Counted from the first letter of the stretch, positions 38,858-48,245 are shown. The stretch: DNA of 48,900 nt from Alterluteimonas quercicellularis (GCF_021191635.1 NZ_JAIWPR010000012.1:1-48900); one strand, 5' to 3'. The notes: generated by a model not told the origin, from the sequence alone. A program made the numbers and translations.

Positions 38858-39796
38858 ATGGATTCCGGACTGAAACAGCGCCTGATCGGCGCGGCCGTGC
38901 TGATCGCGCTGGCGGTGATCTTCCTGCCGATGCTGGTCAAGGGCCCGGCGCCCGACAGCGGCGTGTCCGACCTGCCGCTCGACCTGCCGGAGACGCCCCG
39001 CGGCGAGGTGGTGACCCGCGACCTGCCGCTGATCGCGCCGCCGCCGGCGCCCGAGGACGGCGGGGTGCTGGAGGCGCAGCGCCGCGGCGGCACGACGCCG
39101 GCGTCCACGCCCGCGCCCGCGCCGAGCGGCGAGCTGCCCACCGTCGACACCGCCGCCGCCCCGCGCGCGAGCGCCGCCGGGGCGGATGCGTCGCCGGCGC
39201 TGCCGGCCACGACCGCCGGCGGCGCCTACGCGGTGCACTTCGGCAGCTATGGCAACAGCGTCGACGCCGAGACCGTGGTCAACCGCCTGCGCGCCGACGA
39301 CCTGCCCGCGGAGAGCGCGCGGGCCACGGTGTCCGGCAAGGCCGTGTGGCGCGTGCGCATCGGCCCCTACGCCAGCCGCGCCGACGCCGAGGCCGTGCGG
39401 GTGGCGGCGTCGCGCGTGGGCACCAACGATGCGCGGGTGATCGCGCTCGACGCGGCGCCGGCGGCCGCCGCCGCGCCGCCGCAGCAGGCGCAGGCGCCCT
39501 CCACACCGCCCGCGACGCCCGCCCCCGCGCCGGCCACGCCTGCGCCGTCCGCGGCCGCCGGCACCGGCTTCGTGGTCCAGCTCGGCGCCTTCAGCAACGC
39601 CGCCGATGCCGAGGCGCTGCGCGACCGCGTTCGCGCCGCCGGCATCAGCGCGTTCACCGACACCGTGCAGACCGAGCGCGGCCGGCTGACCCGGGTCAAG
39701 GCCGGCCCGGTGCTCGACCGCGCGGAAGCCGACCGGCTGCGCGCACAGATCCAGGGCAAGACCGGCGTCAACGGACTGGTACGCAGCAACCCCTGA
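38858..39796 (+). CDS. SPOR domain-containing cell division protein (DedD-like)
   Basis: Single-span inner-membrane protein (312 aa) whose periplasmic SPOR domains bind denuded septal peptidoglycan. The TM is near residues 9-27 (LIGAAVLIALAVIFLPMLV). A long Pro/Ala linker follows. There are two SPOR repeats: about 122-205 (AYAVHFGSYGNSVDAE, WRVRIGPYASRADAE) and about 235-310 (FVVQLGAFSNAADAE, TRVKAGPVLDRAEADRLR). The position between folC and purF matches E. coli dedD, but cvpA, usually next, is absent. Confidence 0.88.
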   Translation: MDSGLKQRLIGAAVLIALAVIFLPMLVKGPAPDSGVSDLPLDLPETPRGEVVTRDLPLIAPPPAPEDGGVLEAQRRGGTTPASTPAPAPSGELPTVDTAAAPRASAAGADASPALPATTAGGAYAVHFGSYGNSVDAETVVNRLRADDLPAESARATVSGKAVWRVRIGPYASRADAEAVRVAASRVGTNDARVIALDAAPAAAAAPPQQAQAPSTPPATPAPAPATPAPSAAAGTGFVVQLGAFSNAADAEALRDRVRAAGISAFTDTVQTERGRLTRVKAGPVLDRAEADRLRAQIQGKTGVNGLVRSNP

Positions 39797-39833
39797 GGGC
39801 GTCGCCTTCGCCGGCGTCCGCGCCGGCCCGTTC

Positions 39834-39868
39834 CGCCCGCCCCGCGCCCGGACCGCGCGGGGCGGGCG
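39834..39868 (+). other. Strong hairpin before purF
   Basis: CGCCCGCCCCGCGC (39834-39847) pairs perfectly with GCGCGGGGCGGGCG (39855-39868) across a 7-base loop. It ends 26 bp before the purF ATG. No T-run follows, so it may be a leader structure or weak terminator. Confidence 0.5.
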
Positions 39869-39894
39869 CCCGCTTCCCAGACAGGTGAATCTCC

Positions 39895-41367
39895 ATGTGC
39901 GGCATCGTCGGCATCGTCGGAACTTCCGAGGTCGCGCCAGCGCTCTACGACGGCCTGACCGTCCTCCAGCACCGCGGCCAGGACGCGGCGGGCATCGCCA
40001 CCGCGGTCGGCACCCAGCTGCGCGTGCACAAGGGCAACGGGCTGGTGCGCGACGTCTTCGACGCGCGGGCGATGGCCCTGCTCGAAGGCCGGGTGGGCAT
40101 CGCCCACTGCCGCTACCCGACCGCCGGCTCCGAGGGCAGCGACGAGGCGCAGCCCTTCTACGTCAACTCGCCCTACGGCATCGCGCTCGCCCACAACGGC
40201 AACCTGATCAACACCGACGCCCTGCGCAACCAGGTGTTCGAGCAGGACCGCCGCAACATCAACACCGATTCCGACTCCGAGGTCCTGCTCAACGTGTTCG
40301 CGCACGAGCTGGACCGGCAGAAGGCGCTGACGCCCGACGCCGCGTTCCGCGCGATCGACGGCGTCAACCGGCGCGCCAAGGGCGGCTACGCGGTGGTGGC
40401 CACGGTGCTCGGCCTGGGGCTGGTCGCGTTCCGCGATCCGCACGGCATCCGCCCGCTGGTGCTGGGGCGGCGCGAGACCGCGGCCGGCACCGAGTACGCG
40501 GTGGCCTCGGAATCGGTGGCGCTGGACATCCTCGGCTTCGAGCGCCTGCGCGACGTGGCGCCGGGCGAGGGCATCGTGATTACCGCGCGCGGCGAGCTGC
40601 ACCACCGCCCCTGCGCGGAGCCCGCCGGCTTCGCGCCCTGCATCTTCGAGTACGTCTACTTCGCGCGCCCGGACTCGATGATCGAGAACATCTCCGTGCA
40701 CAAGGCGCGCATGCGCATGGGCGTGACGCTGGGCGAGAAGATCCTGCGCGAGCGCCCCGACCACGACATCGACGTGGTGATCCCGATCCCGGACACCTCG
40801 CGCGATTCGGCGCTGGAGATCGCCAACGTGCTCGACGTGAAGTACCGCGAGGGCTTCATCAAGAACCGCTACGTCGGCCGCACCTTCATCATGCCGGGGC
40901 AGGGCGAGCGCGCGAAGTCGGTCAAGCGCAAGCTCAACCCGATCCCGCTGGAGTTCCGCAACCGCGTGGTGCTGCTGGTCGACGACTCGATCGTGCGCGG
41001 CACCACCTCGCGGCAGATCGTGCAGATGGCGCGCGATGCCGGCGCGCGCAAGGTCTACCTGGCCTCGGCCGCGCCGCCGGTGCGCTACCCGAACATCTAC
41101 GGCATCGACATGCCCTCGACCGACGAACTGGTGGCCAACGGGCGCAGCGAGAAGGAGATCGAGCAGCTGCTCGGCTGCGACTGGCTGATCTACCAGGACC
41201 TCGCCGACCTGGAGAAGGCGGTGGCCGGGCAGAAGTTCCGCGGCATGCGCTTCGACAGCTCCTGCTTCAGCGGCGAGTACGTCACCGGCATCGAGCCGGG
41301 CTACTTCGAGCGCCTGCAGCAGCTGCGCTCGGACGAGGCCAAGAAGAAGCGCCGCGTGGCCTCGTGA
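39895..41367 (+). CDS. purF: Amidophosphoribosyltransferase
   Basis: First committed step of purine synthesis: PRPP plus glutamine to phosphoribosylamine (490 aa). Class II glutamine amidotransferase N terminus with nucleophile Cys2 (MCGIVGIVG). The PRPP-binding loop is [19 protein letters not shown] near residue 360. CRYPTAGS and HNGNLIN also fit the family. CAGGTGAATCTCC precedes the ATG. A short 34-bp gap leads to the DUF455 gene. Confidence 0.97.
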   Translation: MCGIVGIVGTSEVAPALYDGLTVLQHRGQDAAGIATAVGTQLRVHKGNGLVRDVFDARAMALLEGRVGIAHCRYPTAGSEGSDEAQPFYVNSPYGIALAHNGNLINTDALRNQVFEQDRRNINTDSDSEVLLNVFAHELDRQKALTPDAAFRAIDGVNRRAKGGYAVVATVLGLGLVAFRDPHGIRPLVLGRRETAAGTEYAVASESVALDILGFERLRDVAPGEGIVITARGELHHRPCAEPAGFAPCIFEYVYFARPDSMIENISVHKARMRMGVTLGEKILRERPDHDIDVVIPIPDTSRDSALEIANVLDVKYREGFIKNRYVGRTFIMPGQGERAKSVKRKLNPIPLEFRNRVVLLVDDSIVRGTTSRQIVQMARDAGARKVYLASAAPPVRYPNIYGIDMPSTDELVANGRSEKEIEQLLGCDWLIYQDLADLEKAVAGQKFRGMRFDSSCFSGEYVTGIEPGYFERLQQLRSDEAKKKRRVAS

Positions 41368-41401
41368 GCCGGGAGCGGGCCGGGCGCGGAAGCGCGGCGC
41401 G

Positions 41402-42214
41402 ATGAGCGCCAGCCTGCTGGGCGCCGCGCGCGCCTGCCTGGAAGCATCGGACCCCGACCGCAAGGTCGCGCTGACCCGCGACGCGGCCGCCGCGTTCGCG
41501 CGCGGCGCGCTGCCCGTCGCCGCCGGCGACGCCCCGCCCGGGCCGATCCGCATGCCCGGCCGGCCGGAGCGCCCGCGGCTGGTGCACCCGCGCGAACTGC
41601 CCAGGCGCGGCTTTGGCACCCGCGAGGGCCGCGCCGCCTTCGTCCACGCCATCGCCCACATCGAGCTCAACGCGATCGACCTCGCCTGGGACGCGGTCTA
41701 CCGCTTCCGCGGCCTGCCGGACGCGTTCTACGCCGACTGGGCCGCGATCGCCGACGACGAGGCCCGGCACTTCGTCCTGCTGCGCGACCGCCTGCGCGCG
41801 CTCGGCCACGACTACGGCGACTTCGACGCCCACAACGGCCTGTGGGAGATGTGCGAGAAGACCGCGCACGACGGCCTGGCGCGGATGGCGCTGGTGCCGC
41901 GGGTGCTGGAGGCGCGCGGGCTCGACGTGACCCCGGGCATGATCGTGAAGCTGCGCGCGCTGGACGACCACGAGACCGCGGACATCCTCGAGGTCATCCT
42001 GGCCGAGGAGGTCGCCCACGTCGCTGCCGGCAGCCGCTGGTTCCGCTGGTATTGCGCGCAGCGCGGGATCGCGCCGGAGCCGCGCTTCCGCGAGCTGCTG
42101 GCCGAGTACGCGCGGGCCGTCCTGCACGGGCCGTTCAACCTCGACGCGCGCGCCGCGGCGGGGTTCAGCGCCGAAGAACTGGACGCGCTGCGGGCGGCCG
42201 CCCTGGGGGCGTGA
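41402..42214 (+). CDS. DUF455 ferritin-like protein
   Basis: Ferritin-like helical-bundle protein of the DUF455 family (270 aa), possibly di-metal. Conserved carboxylate and histidine motifs occur in pairs: AHIELNAIDLAWDAVYRF near residue 86, DDEARHFVLL near 119 and LAEEVAHVAAGSRWF near 201. Its biochemical role is not established. It follows purF by 34 bp, so it may be cotranscribed. The next gene (lanA1) is 231 bp downstream with no promoter I can defend. Confidence 0.85.
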   Translation: MSASLLGAARACLEASDPDRKVALTRDAAAAFARGALPVAAGDAPPGPIRMPGRPERPRLVHPRELPRRGFGTREGRAAFVHAIAHIELNAIDLAWDAVYRFRGLPDAFYADWAAIADDEARHFVLLRDRLRALGHDYGDFDAHNGLWEMCEKTAHDGLARMALVPRVLEARGLDVTPGMIVKLRALDDHETADILEVILAEEVAHVAAGSRWFRWYCAQRGIAPEPRFRELLAEYARAVLHGPFNLDARAAAGFSAEELDALRAAALGA

Positions 42215-42445
42215 CCGGGCGCCGGCGGGCGCCGCGGGACAGTGTGACGAACATCGTGGACGCCGGCCCGCGCCGGCCCCAGTATCGGAGCGGGGCGGAG
42301 CGGAGTCTTCCCGGGCCGGAGCGCCGCGACTCCGTCGCCCCGTCCAGATGCCGTGGGTGCGTTCGACGGGGAGGTCGGACCATGTCTCCCCGTGGGCGTG
42401 CAGGCGGCCTTTCGTAGGTTGATCACATCGACAAGGAGATACGAC

Positions 42446-42634
42446 ATGCAGCACGAAGACATCGTCAGCGGCTGGCTGAGCGGCGCGGACAGCGTGGACG
42501 GCTACGAGAACCCGGCGGGTTCGCTGTACGTGGAGGGGATCGCGGCCACCGAGGCGGCGATGACGCACCGCGACTTCTTCCTCCTGACCCAGTGCAGCTC
42601 CTGTACGGCGTCCAGCCCCGTGCACTGTTGCTAG
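42446..42634 (+). CDS. Mersacidin-type class II lanthipeptide precursor 1
   Basis: Precursor peptide (62 aa) for the LanM encoded 0.4 kb downstream. The leader MQHEDIVSGW...NPAGSLY has the W and NPAG landmarks of mersacidin/lichenicidin-family leaders. The C terminus TQCSSCTASSPVHCC has four cysteines (50, 53, 61, 62) and six Ser/Thr for lanthionine rings. No GG/GA site lies just before the cysteine core, so the leader boundary is unclear. ACAAGGAG 8 bases before the ATG is a strong ribosome binding site. A GNRA hairpin follows. The peptide is 320 bp from its paralogue. Confidence 0.88.
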   Translation: MQHEDIVSGWLSGADSVDGYENPAGSLYVEGIAATEAAMTHRDFFLLTQCSSCTASSPVHCC

Positions 42635-42642
42635 TGCGAAAC

Positions 42643-42668
42643 GAACGGGCCCCGCGAGGGGCCCGTTC
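42643..42668 (+). terminator. Hairpin between the two lanthipeptide precursors
   Basis: GAACGGGCCCC - GCGA - GGGGCCCGTTC, an 11-bp perfect stem with a GNRA tetraloop, 8 bp after the lanA1 stop. No T-run follows (CCGTATGG), so it probably stabilises the lanA1 message or allows partial read-through. Confidence 0.6.
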
Positions 42669-42765
42669 CCGTATGGCGAGCGGCCGGCGATCGCGCCGGC
42701 CGTGCGTCGGCGCAGGCGCGGCCTGCGCCGTCTCGCGAGTTGGACCACCGACAAGGAGAAGCGAC

Positions 42766-42957
42766 ATGCAGCACGAAGACATCGTCAACGGCTGGCTGGG
42801 CGGCGCCGACAGCGTCGACGGCCACGACAACCCGGCCGGCTCGCTGTACACCGGAGGCGTGGAGGCGACCGAGGCCTCGATGGCCGGCCCGCAGTTCGGC
42901 CTGCTGACCCTGTGCAGCCTGTGCACCGGGTCGTCGACGACCGAGCACTGCTGCTAG
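42766..42957 (+). CDS. Mersacidin-type class II lanthipeptide precursor 2
   Basis: Second precursor (63 aa), with the same leader plan (MQHEDIVNGW...NPAGSLY) and a core CSLCTGSSTTEHCC. Cysteines are at 50, 53, 62 and 63. Seven Ser/Thr from T48 on are available (T48, S51, T54, S56, S57, T58, T59). Leader identity with peptide 1 is high, while the segment between NPAG and the core is more diverged. A matching ACAAGGAGA ribosome binding site precedes the ATG at 42766. An upstream frame from 42592 is read-through and not a better start. Confidence 0.88.
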   Translation: MQHEDIVNGWLGGADSVDGHDNPAGSLYTGGVEATEASMAGPQFGLLTLCSLCTGSSTTEHCC

Positions 42958-42965
42958 CGGCACCC

Positions 42966-42995
42966 GCGCGCGGCGGCCTGCGGCCGGCCGCGCGC
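42966..42995 (+). other. Hairpin between lanA2 and lanM
   Basis: GCGCGCGGC (42966-42974) pairs with GCCGCGCGC (42987-42995), with a further GGCC/GGCC pairing in the loop. It could lower lanM expression relative to the precursors. Confidence 0.45.
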
Positions 42996-43058
42996 CTTCC
43001 ACGCGGCGCCGTCGCGAGCCGACGGTGCCGGGACACCAGGAACACATCGGGGCAGGGC

Positions 43059-45941
43059 ATGGACGAACAGCAGGCAGGGGGCGCGGCGTTCGACCGCGCG
43101 ATCGACATCATCGCCGCCGACGCGCGCCGGGGGCTGGACGCGCGGCTGGCCGAGGCGGCGCGCGGGCTGGCCGACGCGGAGCGCGCGGTGGTGGCCGAAG
43201 CGGCGCATCGCGCCCTGGCCGGCAACGCGCGCCGCAAGCTCAACCGGGTGCTGCTGCTGGAGCTGCACGCGGCGCAGCTGGCCGGACAGCTGCGGGCGCA
43301 GGACGAGCGGGCGCGCTTCGAGGAGTTCGTCGAGCTGGCCTGCCGGCCGGCGTTCCTCGACCACCTCGCCGCGCGCTACCCGGCGCTGCGGCCGCGGCTG
43401 CAGCGCACCCTCGACCAGCACGCCGAGGCGCTGGCGCTGCTGGTGCGGCGGCTGGTCGCCGACCGGCCGCGGCTGCGCGCGCTGACCGGCGCGCCGGAAG
43501 GCGCGCTGCACGCGCTGCGGCTGGGCGAGGGCGACGTGCACAACCGCGGGCAGGCGGTGGCGCAGGTGGCGTTCGAGGGCGGCAGCGTGATGTACAAGCC
43601 GCGGCCGCTGGAGATCGACCTCGCCCTGGAGGGCTTCCTGGCGCGCGTGCTGGGCGATGCGCCCGACCGCATCCGGGTGCCGGCCTCGCTCGCGCGCGGC
43701 GACTACGGCTGGACCGAGTTCGTCGTCCACCGCTACTGCGAGGGCGAGGCGGAGCTGGCCGCGTTCTACCGCAACATCGGCCACTGGCTGGCGGCGATGC
43801 GCCTGCTCGGCGGCACCGACCTGCACCACGAGAACATCGTCGCCGCCGGGCCGGTGCCGGTGGCGGTCGACGTCGAGAGCCTGTTCGCGCCCGAGGTCGC
43901 GGTGGCGCCCGGCGGGGTGGGCGAGGCGATGGACGAGGCGACCCGGCTCATCACCAGCTCGGTGCTGCGCACCGGCCTGGTGCCGTTCCGCGCGCCGATG
44001 CTCGGCCTGCACGGCGTGGACATCTCCGCCGCCGGCGCGCTGCCCGGCGAACAGCCGAAGATCCGGGTGCCGCTGATCGCCGGCGCCGGCACCGCCTCGG
44101 CGCGGATGCGGGTGGCCGACGTCGAGCTGCCCGCGGCGCGCAACCACCCCTGTCCGCGCCCGGACATCTCGCAGCACTGGAACCACGTCGTGGACGGCTT
44201 CGCCGACCTGACCCGGCGCCTGCAGGCGCTGGACCGCGAGGGCGCGCTGCGGCCGCTGCTCGAGCCGTTCGCCGGCTGCGTGGTGCGCCGCATCCGCCGG
44301 CCCACGCAGGCGTACTCGGAGGTGATGCGCATGCTGTGGCATCCCGCCTCGCTCCACGACGAGCCGCCGGCGCTGGCGCGCGCCCGCGACATCCTGCGCC
44401 GCAACGCCGAGGTGCTGCCGGTGGCGCCGGGCGATCCGCAGGTCATCGCCGCCGAGGTCGAGGACATGCGCCACGGCGACATCCCCGTGTTCGCCGAACG
44501 GCTCGCGCCCGCCGACGTCGGCGGCGTGCTGGACGGCTGGCGCGGGATGCGCCTGGAGATGGAGGAGCTGACCATCCGCGGCGCGCTGGTGACCGCCTAC
44601 CTCAACGGCCGGCTGGCCGATCGCCAGGGCGCGCCGCGCGACATCCTCGCCCGGCACCCGCACGCGCGCGACTTCGACGCCCGCCGCCGCCGCCTGGCCG
44701 CGGCCACGGTGGAGAAGCTGCTGCGGCTGTCGGTGCGCGGCGGCGACGGCACCCGCACCTGGATCAGCCCGGTGCTGGGGCCGGAGGGCTGGACCATGCG
44801 CACGCTGCAGGCCGATCTCTACATCGGCCTGGGCGGCATCGCGGTCGCGCTGGCCGGCTACCGGCACGAGCTGCGGCTGGGGCGCGCCGATCCGGTCGAC
44901 GGGCTCGACGCCGCGATCGCCGGCACGATGCGGGTGGCCGACGCGCTGGAGACGCGCGAGCCGATCGACGCGGTCGGCGGCTTCATCGGCCTGGGCTCGC
45001 AGGTGCTGGCCTGGCTGACCCTGCACGGCCTGGACGGCGAGCCGGAGATGCTGGCGCGCGCCCAGCGCAGCGCCGCGGCGATGGCCCGGCGCGGTTTCCC
45101 GGCGGCGGGCAACCTGGACCTGCTGGAAGGCGTCAGCGGCGCCATCGTGCCGCTGCTGCAGCTGGCCGAGGCCGACGGCGACGCGCGCTGGCTCGACCTC
45201 GCCGCGCAGGCCGGCCGCTGCCTGGAGGCGGCCGCGATCGTCGACGCGGACGGCGCGCGCTGGCCGAGCGCGATCTTCCACCTGCCCTTGGGCGGCTTCG
45301 CCCACGGCGTCACCGGCAGCGGCTGGGCGCTGGCGCGGCTGGCGCTGAGCGCGGCGGGCAGCGCGGCCGACCGCGAACGCTGGTCCGCGCTCGCCGGGCG
45401 CGCGTTCGCGTTCGAGGACGCGTTGTACGACCACGCGGCGCAGGACTGGATCGACGTGCGCAAGCCCGGCACCGGCGACTTCCCGGACACCTGGTGCCAC
45501 GGCAGCGTCGGCATCGGGCTGGCCGCCTGCGACCTCTACGCGCGCACCGGCGCCGAACGCCACCTGGACACGCTGCGCCGCGCGGTGCGCGCCGCCGACC
45601 GCCGCGGCTGGGGCATCAGCCATACCCTGTGCCACGGCGACCTGAGCCTGTGGGAACTGATGACGCGCGCCGAGGCGCTCGATCCGTCGCTGCGGCGCGA
45701 GGACGCGCTGCCGGCCGGCGTGCGCATCGTCTCGGCGATGGAGGAGTACAGCGGCGCGGTCGGCGGGCTGGCGCGCGACACCTACACGCCGGGCCTGATG
45801 AGCGGAGTGTCGGGGTCGGTGCACTTCCTCAACCGCCTGCACCCGGACTGCAGGCTGCCCTCGCCGCTGCTGCTGGAGAGCGCCGCCGCGCCGCGGCCCC
45901 GCGCCGCGCCGGAGGCGGCGGAGGCGGCCGCTGCGGCGTAG
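43059..45941 (+). CDS. lanM: Class II lanthipeptide synthetase LanM
   Basis: Bifunctional dehydratase/cyclase (960 aa, typical LanM size). The N-terminal dehydratase (DUF4135) shows KPRPLEIDL near 180, T253-D-L-H-H-E-N259 and DVES near 271. These form the kinase-like site that phosphorylates and eliminates Ser/Thr. The C-terminal LanC-like cyclase has zinc ligands C813 (WCHGSVG), C858 and H859 (LCHGDLS), 45 residues apart as in known LanM enzymes. The last ~20 residues are Ala-rich. It lies 101 bp after lanA2; it presumably modifies both precursors. No LanT/LanP, immunity or regulator gene is adjacent. Confidence 0.95.
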   Translation: MDEQQAGGAAFDRAIDIIAADARRGLDARLAEAARGLADAERAVVAEAAHRALAGNARRKLNRVLLLELHAAQLAGQLRAQDERARFEEFVELACRPAFLDHLAARYPALRPRLQRTLDQHAEALALLVRRLVADRPRLRALTGAPEGALHALRLGEGDVHNRGQAVAQVAFEGGSVMYKPRPLEIDLALEGFLARVLGDAPDRIRVPASLARGDYGWTEFVVHRYCEGEAELAAFYRNIGHWLAAMRLLGGTDLHHENIVAAGPVPVAVDVESLFAPEVAVAPGGVGEAMDEATRLITSSVLRTGLVPFRAPMLGLHGVDISAAGALPGEQPKIRVPLIAGAGTASARMRVADVELPAARNHPCPRPDISQHWNHVVDGFADLTRRLQALDREGALRPLLEPFAGCVVRRIRRPTQAYSEVMRMLWHPASLHDEPPALARARDILRRNAEVLPVAPGDPQVIAAEVEDMRHGDIPVFAERLAPADVGGVLDGWRGMRLEMEELTIRGALVTAYLNGRLADRQGAPRDILARHPHARDFDARRRRLAAATVEKLLRLSVRGGDGTRTWISPVLGPEGWTMRTLQADLYIGLGGIAVALAGYRHELRLGRADPVDGLDAAIAGTMRVADALETREPIDAVGGFIGLGSQVLAWLTLHGLDGEPEMLARAQRSAAAMARRGFPAAGNLDLLEGVSGAIVPLLQLAEADGDARWLDLAAQAGRCLEAAAIVDADGARWPSAIFHLPLGGFAHGVTGSGWALARLALSAAGSAADRERWSALAGRAFAFEDALYDHAAQDWIDVRKPGTGDFPDTWCHGSVGIGLAACDLYARTGAERHLDTLRRAVRAADRRGWGISHTLCHGDLSLWELMTRAEALDPSLRREDALPAGVRIVSAMEEYSGAVGGLARDTYTPGLMSGVSGSVHFLNRLHPDCRLPSPLLLESAAAPRPRAAPEAAEAAAAA

Positions 45942-46028
45942 CCGCGCTCGCACGGGGACGGAGGGCCGGCCCCGCTCGCCGCGGCAGGTATCGCCCGTCC
46001 CGCCGGGCGATGCGCCGGCGGCGCGCGG

Positions 46029-46751
46029 TCAGAGCCCTTCGAGGCGGAAGTCGTCGCCGTCGGCGCGCAGCACCGAGCCCTGCGCGTACCAGTCGCCCAG
46101 CACGATGCGGCGGCGGCCGCCGTCGAGCCGGTGGATCGCCGGGCGATGGGTGTGGCCGTGGATCATGGTGTCCACGCCGTAGCGGGCGAAGGTCGCGTCG
46201 ACCGTGGCCGGCGCGACGTCGGTGATCGTCTCCATGGTGCCGGCGTCGCGCAGCGCGCCCTGGCGCGCCTGGCTGGCCGCGCGCGCCTGCTGCGCGAAGG
46301 CGAGCCGCGCCTGCAGCGGCTGCGCCAGCATCCCCGCCTGCCACGCCGGATCGCGGGTCTGCGCGCGCACGGCCTGGTAGTCGACGTCGTCGGTGCACAG
46401 CAGGTCGCCGTGGGTCAGCAGCACCGGGCGGCCGCCGAGCACGATCACAGTCGGATCGGGCAGCAGGCGTAGCCCCGCGCGTGCGGCGTAGTCGCGGCCG
46501 AGCAGGAAGTCGCGGTTGCCGTGCATGAACCACACCGGCACGCCGGCCCCGGACAGCGCCGCGAGCTTCCCGGCCACGAAGGCGCCGGCCTCGGACGGAT
46601 CGTCGTCGCCGACCCAGGACTCGAACAGGTCGCCGAGGATGTACAGCGCCTCGGCGTCGCGCGCCTGCCCGTCGACGAACCCGCCGAACAGCCGGGTGAT
46701 CTCCGGGCGCGCGGGGTCGAGGTGCAGGTCCGAGATGAAGAGCGTGGTCAT
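46029..46751 (-). CDS. lpxH: UDP-2,3-diacylglucosamine diphosphatase
   Basis: Metallophosphoesterase of lipid A synthesis that yields lipid X (240 aa). Dimetal-site motifs are all visible: ISDLHLD near residue 6, [12 protein letters not shown] near 40, [10 protein letters not shown] near 75, LLTHGD near 113 and IHGHTHRPA near 197. The ATG at 46751 gives [10 protein letters not shown]; an upstream ATG at 46760 is an alternative. It is divergent from gltX and convergent with lanM. Confidence 0.95.
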   Translation of the reverse strand: MTTLFISDLHLDPARPEITRLFGGFVDGQARDAEALYILGDLFESWVGDDDPSEAGAFVAGKLAALSGAGVPVWFMHGNRDFLLGRDYAARAGLRLLPDPTVIVLGGRPVLLTHGDLLCTDDVDYQAVRAQTRDPAWQAGMLAQPLQARLAFAQQARAASQARQGALRDAGTMETITDVAPATVDATFARYGVDTMIHGHTHRPAIHRLDGGRRRIVLGDWYAQGSVLRADGDDFRLEGL

Positions 46752-46805
46752 GGCGCGCATTGTAAGGGCCGTCCGCGAGCGCGGGCGGCGGGGCGGGGTG
46801 CACGG

Positions 46806-46811
46806 TAGAAT
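46806..46811 (+). promoter_or_regulatory. -10 element of gltX
   Basis: TAGAAT followed by CGCCGGCT, 28 bp before the gltX ATG. It is the same 14-mer as at 9126. It is divergent from lpxH. Confidence 0.55.
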
Positions 46812-46838
46812 CGCCGGCTTCGCCGCCGCCGCACCGCC

Positions 46839-48245
46839 ATGACCGTCCGCACCCGCTTCGCTCCCAGTCCCACCGGCTACCTGCACATCGGCGGCGCGCG
46901 CACCGCGCTGTACTGCTGGCTGGCGGCCCGGCGCGCCGGCGGCCGGTTCGTGCTGCGGATCGAGGACACCGACCGCGAGCGCAGCACGCAGGCGGCCATC
47001 GACGCGATCCTGGAGGCCATGGACTGGCTGGGCCTGGACTACGACGAGGGCCCGGTCTACCAGACCTCCCGGGTGGACCGCTACCGCGAGGCCGCCGAGC
47101 GCCTGGTCGCCGACGGTCAGGCCTACTACGCCTACGAGTCGAAGGCCGAGCTCGACGCGATGCGCGAGGCGGCGATGGCGCGCGGCGACAAGCCGCGCTA
47201 CGACGGCGCCTACCGCGAGCGCGGCGCGCCCTGCCGGGACGACCCGAACCGGGTGATCCGGCTGAAGAACCCGGTGGACGGCACGGTGGCCTGGGACGAC
47301 CTGGTCAAGGGCCGCATCGAGATCGCCAACGCCGAGCTGGACGACCTGGTGATCTTCCGTCCCGACGGCTATCCCACCTACAACTTCGCGGTGGTGGTCG
47401 ACGACCTGGACATGGGCATCACCGACGTGGTCAGGGGCGACGACCACGTCAACAACACCCCGCGCCAGATCAACATCTACCGCGCGCTCGGCGCCGAACC
47501 GCCGCGTTTCGCGCACCTGCCGATGATCCTCGACGAGCACGGCGCCAAGCTGTCCAAGCGCACCGGCGCCGCCGACGTCATGCAGTACCGCGAGGCGGGC
47601 TACCTGCCGCACGCGCTGCTGAACTACCTGGTCCGGCTGGGCTGGTCGCACGGCGACCAGGAGATCTTCTCGATCGAGGAGATGACCGCGCTGTTCGACC
47701 TGGCCGACGTCAACGCCAAGGCCTCGCGGCTCGATCCCGCCAAGCTCGGCTGGCTCAACCAGCAGTACCTGAAGACCGACGCGCCCGAGGACGTCGCGCG
47801 ACACCTGGCCTGGCACCTGGAGCGCGCCGGCTACGACCTCGCGCGCGGCCCCGCGCCGGCCGACGTGGTGCTGGCGCTGCGCGACCGCGTGCAGACCCTG
47901 GCCGACATGGCCGAGCGCGCGGCGGTCTGGTACCGCCCGCTGGCGGAGTACGACGACAAGGCCGTGGCCAAGCACCTGAAGGCGGAGGCCCGCGCGCCGC
48001 TGGCCGATGCCCGCGCGCGCCTGGCCGCGCTGCCGGACTGGAGCGCCGAGGCGGCCAACGAGGCGCTGCAGGCGACCGCCGCGGCGCTGGCGCTGGGCAT
48101 GGGCAAGGTCGCGCAGCCGATGCGGGTGGCGATCACCGGCACCCAGGTCAGCCCGGACATCGGCCACACCGTGTACCTCGCCGGCCGCGAGCAGGCGCTG
48201 GCGCGGATCGACGCGGCGCTGGCGCGGATCCCGGCGGAGGCCTGA
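46839..48245 (+). CDS. gltX: Glutamate--tRNA ligase
   Basis: Charges tRNA-Glu (468 aa). The class I HIGH signature is [19 protein letters not shown] near residue 6. The KMSKS-type loop is [17 protein letters not shown] near 237, and the [10 protein letters not shown] segment is also present. The C-terminal anticodon-binding domain fits the family. ATG at 46839. It is followed by zur on the same strand after 63 bp. Confidence 0.97.
   Translation: MTVRTRFAPSPTGYLHIGGARTALYCWLAARRAGGRFVLRIEDTDRERSTQAAIDAILEAMDWLGLDYDEGPVYQTSRVDRYREAAERLVADGQAYYAYESKAELDAMREAAMARGDKPRYDGAYRERGAPCRDDPNRVIRLKNPVDGTVAWDDLVKGRIEIANAELDDLVIFRPDGYPTYNFAVVVDDLDMGITDVVRGDDHVNNTPRQINIYRALGAEPPRFAHLPMILDEHGAKLSKRTGAADVMQYREAGYLPHALLNYLVRLGWSHGDQEIFSIEEMTALFDLADVNAKASRLDPAKLGWLNQQYLKTDAPEDVARHLAWHLERAGYDLARGPAPADVVLALRDRVQTLADMAERAAVWYRPLAEYDDKAVAKHLKAEARAPLADARARLAALPDWSAEAANEALQATAAALALGMGKVAQPMRVAITGTQVSPDIGHTVYLAGREQALARIDAALARIPAEA

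Noticed and set aside
42592..42765. N-terminal extension of lanA2
   Set aside because: Read-through of the GNRA hairpin region; the ATG at 42766 has a near-perfect ribosome binding site duplicated from lanA1.
42954..45953. 999-codon minus-strand frame over lanM
   Set aside because: Exact antisense of lanM; no motifs, biased composition from GC-rich third positions.
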